Below, piece after piece: positions 5,341 through 5,431 of a stretch of DNA of 5,431 nt. Position numbers and translations under genes: made by a program. The first letter of the stretch is position 1. The number at the start of each line of letters is the position of its first letter. Location: assembly GCA_021775655.1 (NCBI GenBank), contig JAJFHK010000042.1, forward strand, positions 1-5,431, read 5' to 3'. The notes beneath the pieces are model-generated. The model had not been told where the DNA came from, ran no database searches, and saw only the letters and a program-made list of their open reading frames with translations. Origin of the DNA: Filomicrobium sp. Lineage in GTDB: Bacteria; Pseudomonadota; Alphaproteobacteria; Rhizobiales; Hyphomicrobiaceae.

Positions 5341-5431
5341 GGGTCGATTTTGTTGCAAAAGTCGGTTGAGATAGCAGGCGAACAGTGATTCCGTCTTGTC
5401 AGGTCAGGCATTGACGGAGATCAGCAATGAT
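5341..5431 (-). mobile_element. Probable terminus of an insertion sequence (partial, runs off the window)
   Basis: GGGTCGATTTTGTTGCAAAA (5341-5360) looks like an insertion-sequence terminal inverted repeat. A GG start followed by TGTTGCAAA is seen at the ends of several IS families, including IS6-type elements, and similar ends occur in IS5-like elements. A minus-strand reading frame ends about 35 bases inside this edge, which is where a transposase gene normally stops. The family cannot be fixed from 91 bases, and the other end is outside the window. Confidence 0.4.
5399..5431 (-). CDS. Possible transposase C-terminus (partial, start outside window)
   Basis: Read on the minus strand from the window edge, one frame gives IIADLRQCLT and a TGA at 5401-5399. 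Ten residues are too few to identify a family. The call rests on position only, because the frame ends just inside the presumed insertion-sequence terminus at 5341. Another minus-strand frame also ends here (TGA at 5406-5404), so even the frame is uncertain. Confidence 0.3.
   Translation of the reverse strand: MIADLRQCLT

Overview
The window looks like an accessory region of an alphaproteobacterium, most likely of the order Hyphomicrobiales (Rhizobiales). This rests on family resemblance and not on a species match: an IS630-type transposase tail, an IS3-type OrfA shard and a tyrosine-recombinase tail of the kinds common in rhizobial genomic islands, a large autotransporter with a rhizobial-style barrel, and a Prx6-type 1-Cys peroxiredoxin.

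Layout, left to right. Bases 1-138 are the 3' end of an IS630-family transposase gene and the probable right end of that element. Bases 139-392 hold no convincing gene but are dense in short inverted repeats, two of which compete for the same bases. Bases 393-3677 (+) encode the main gene, a 1094-residue autotransporter. It has a long N-region signal peptide, a cysteine-containing N-terminal domain, four tandem prealbumin-like (SpaA/CnaB-like) domains, a short basic helical segment, a low-complexity linker and a C-terminal outer-membrane beta-barrel. A 12-bp perfect hairpin follows its stop. Bases 3729-4347 are a gene-poor stretch with a long imperfect palindrome (3893-3966), a T-rich terminator-like site (about 4036-4062) and a shard of an IS3-family orfA (4138-4248). 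Bases 4348-5004 (-) encode an intact 1-Cys peroxiredoxin with its own ribosome binding site and a possible promoter. Bases 5100-5220 (+) are a decayed C-terminal fragment of a tyrosine recombinase. From about 5341 to the window end is what looks like the terminus of another insertion sequence, with the tail of a minus-strand reading frame.

The two intact genes are convergent, lie about 670 bp apart and show no sign of working together. Both sit among debris of at least three, probably four, different mobile elements, so the region has been assembled by repeated insertion and deletion. The most interesting content is the autotransporter passenger. Each of its four domains keeps a Lys, Glu and Asn in the relative places used by CnaB domains to form an intramolecular isopeptide bond, together with a cysteine pair. 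This combination is better known from Gram-positive surface proteins than from type V secretion passengers.
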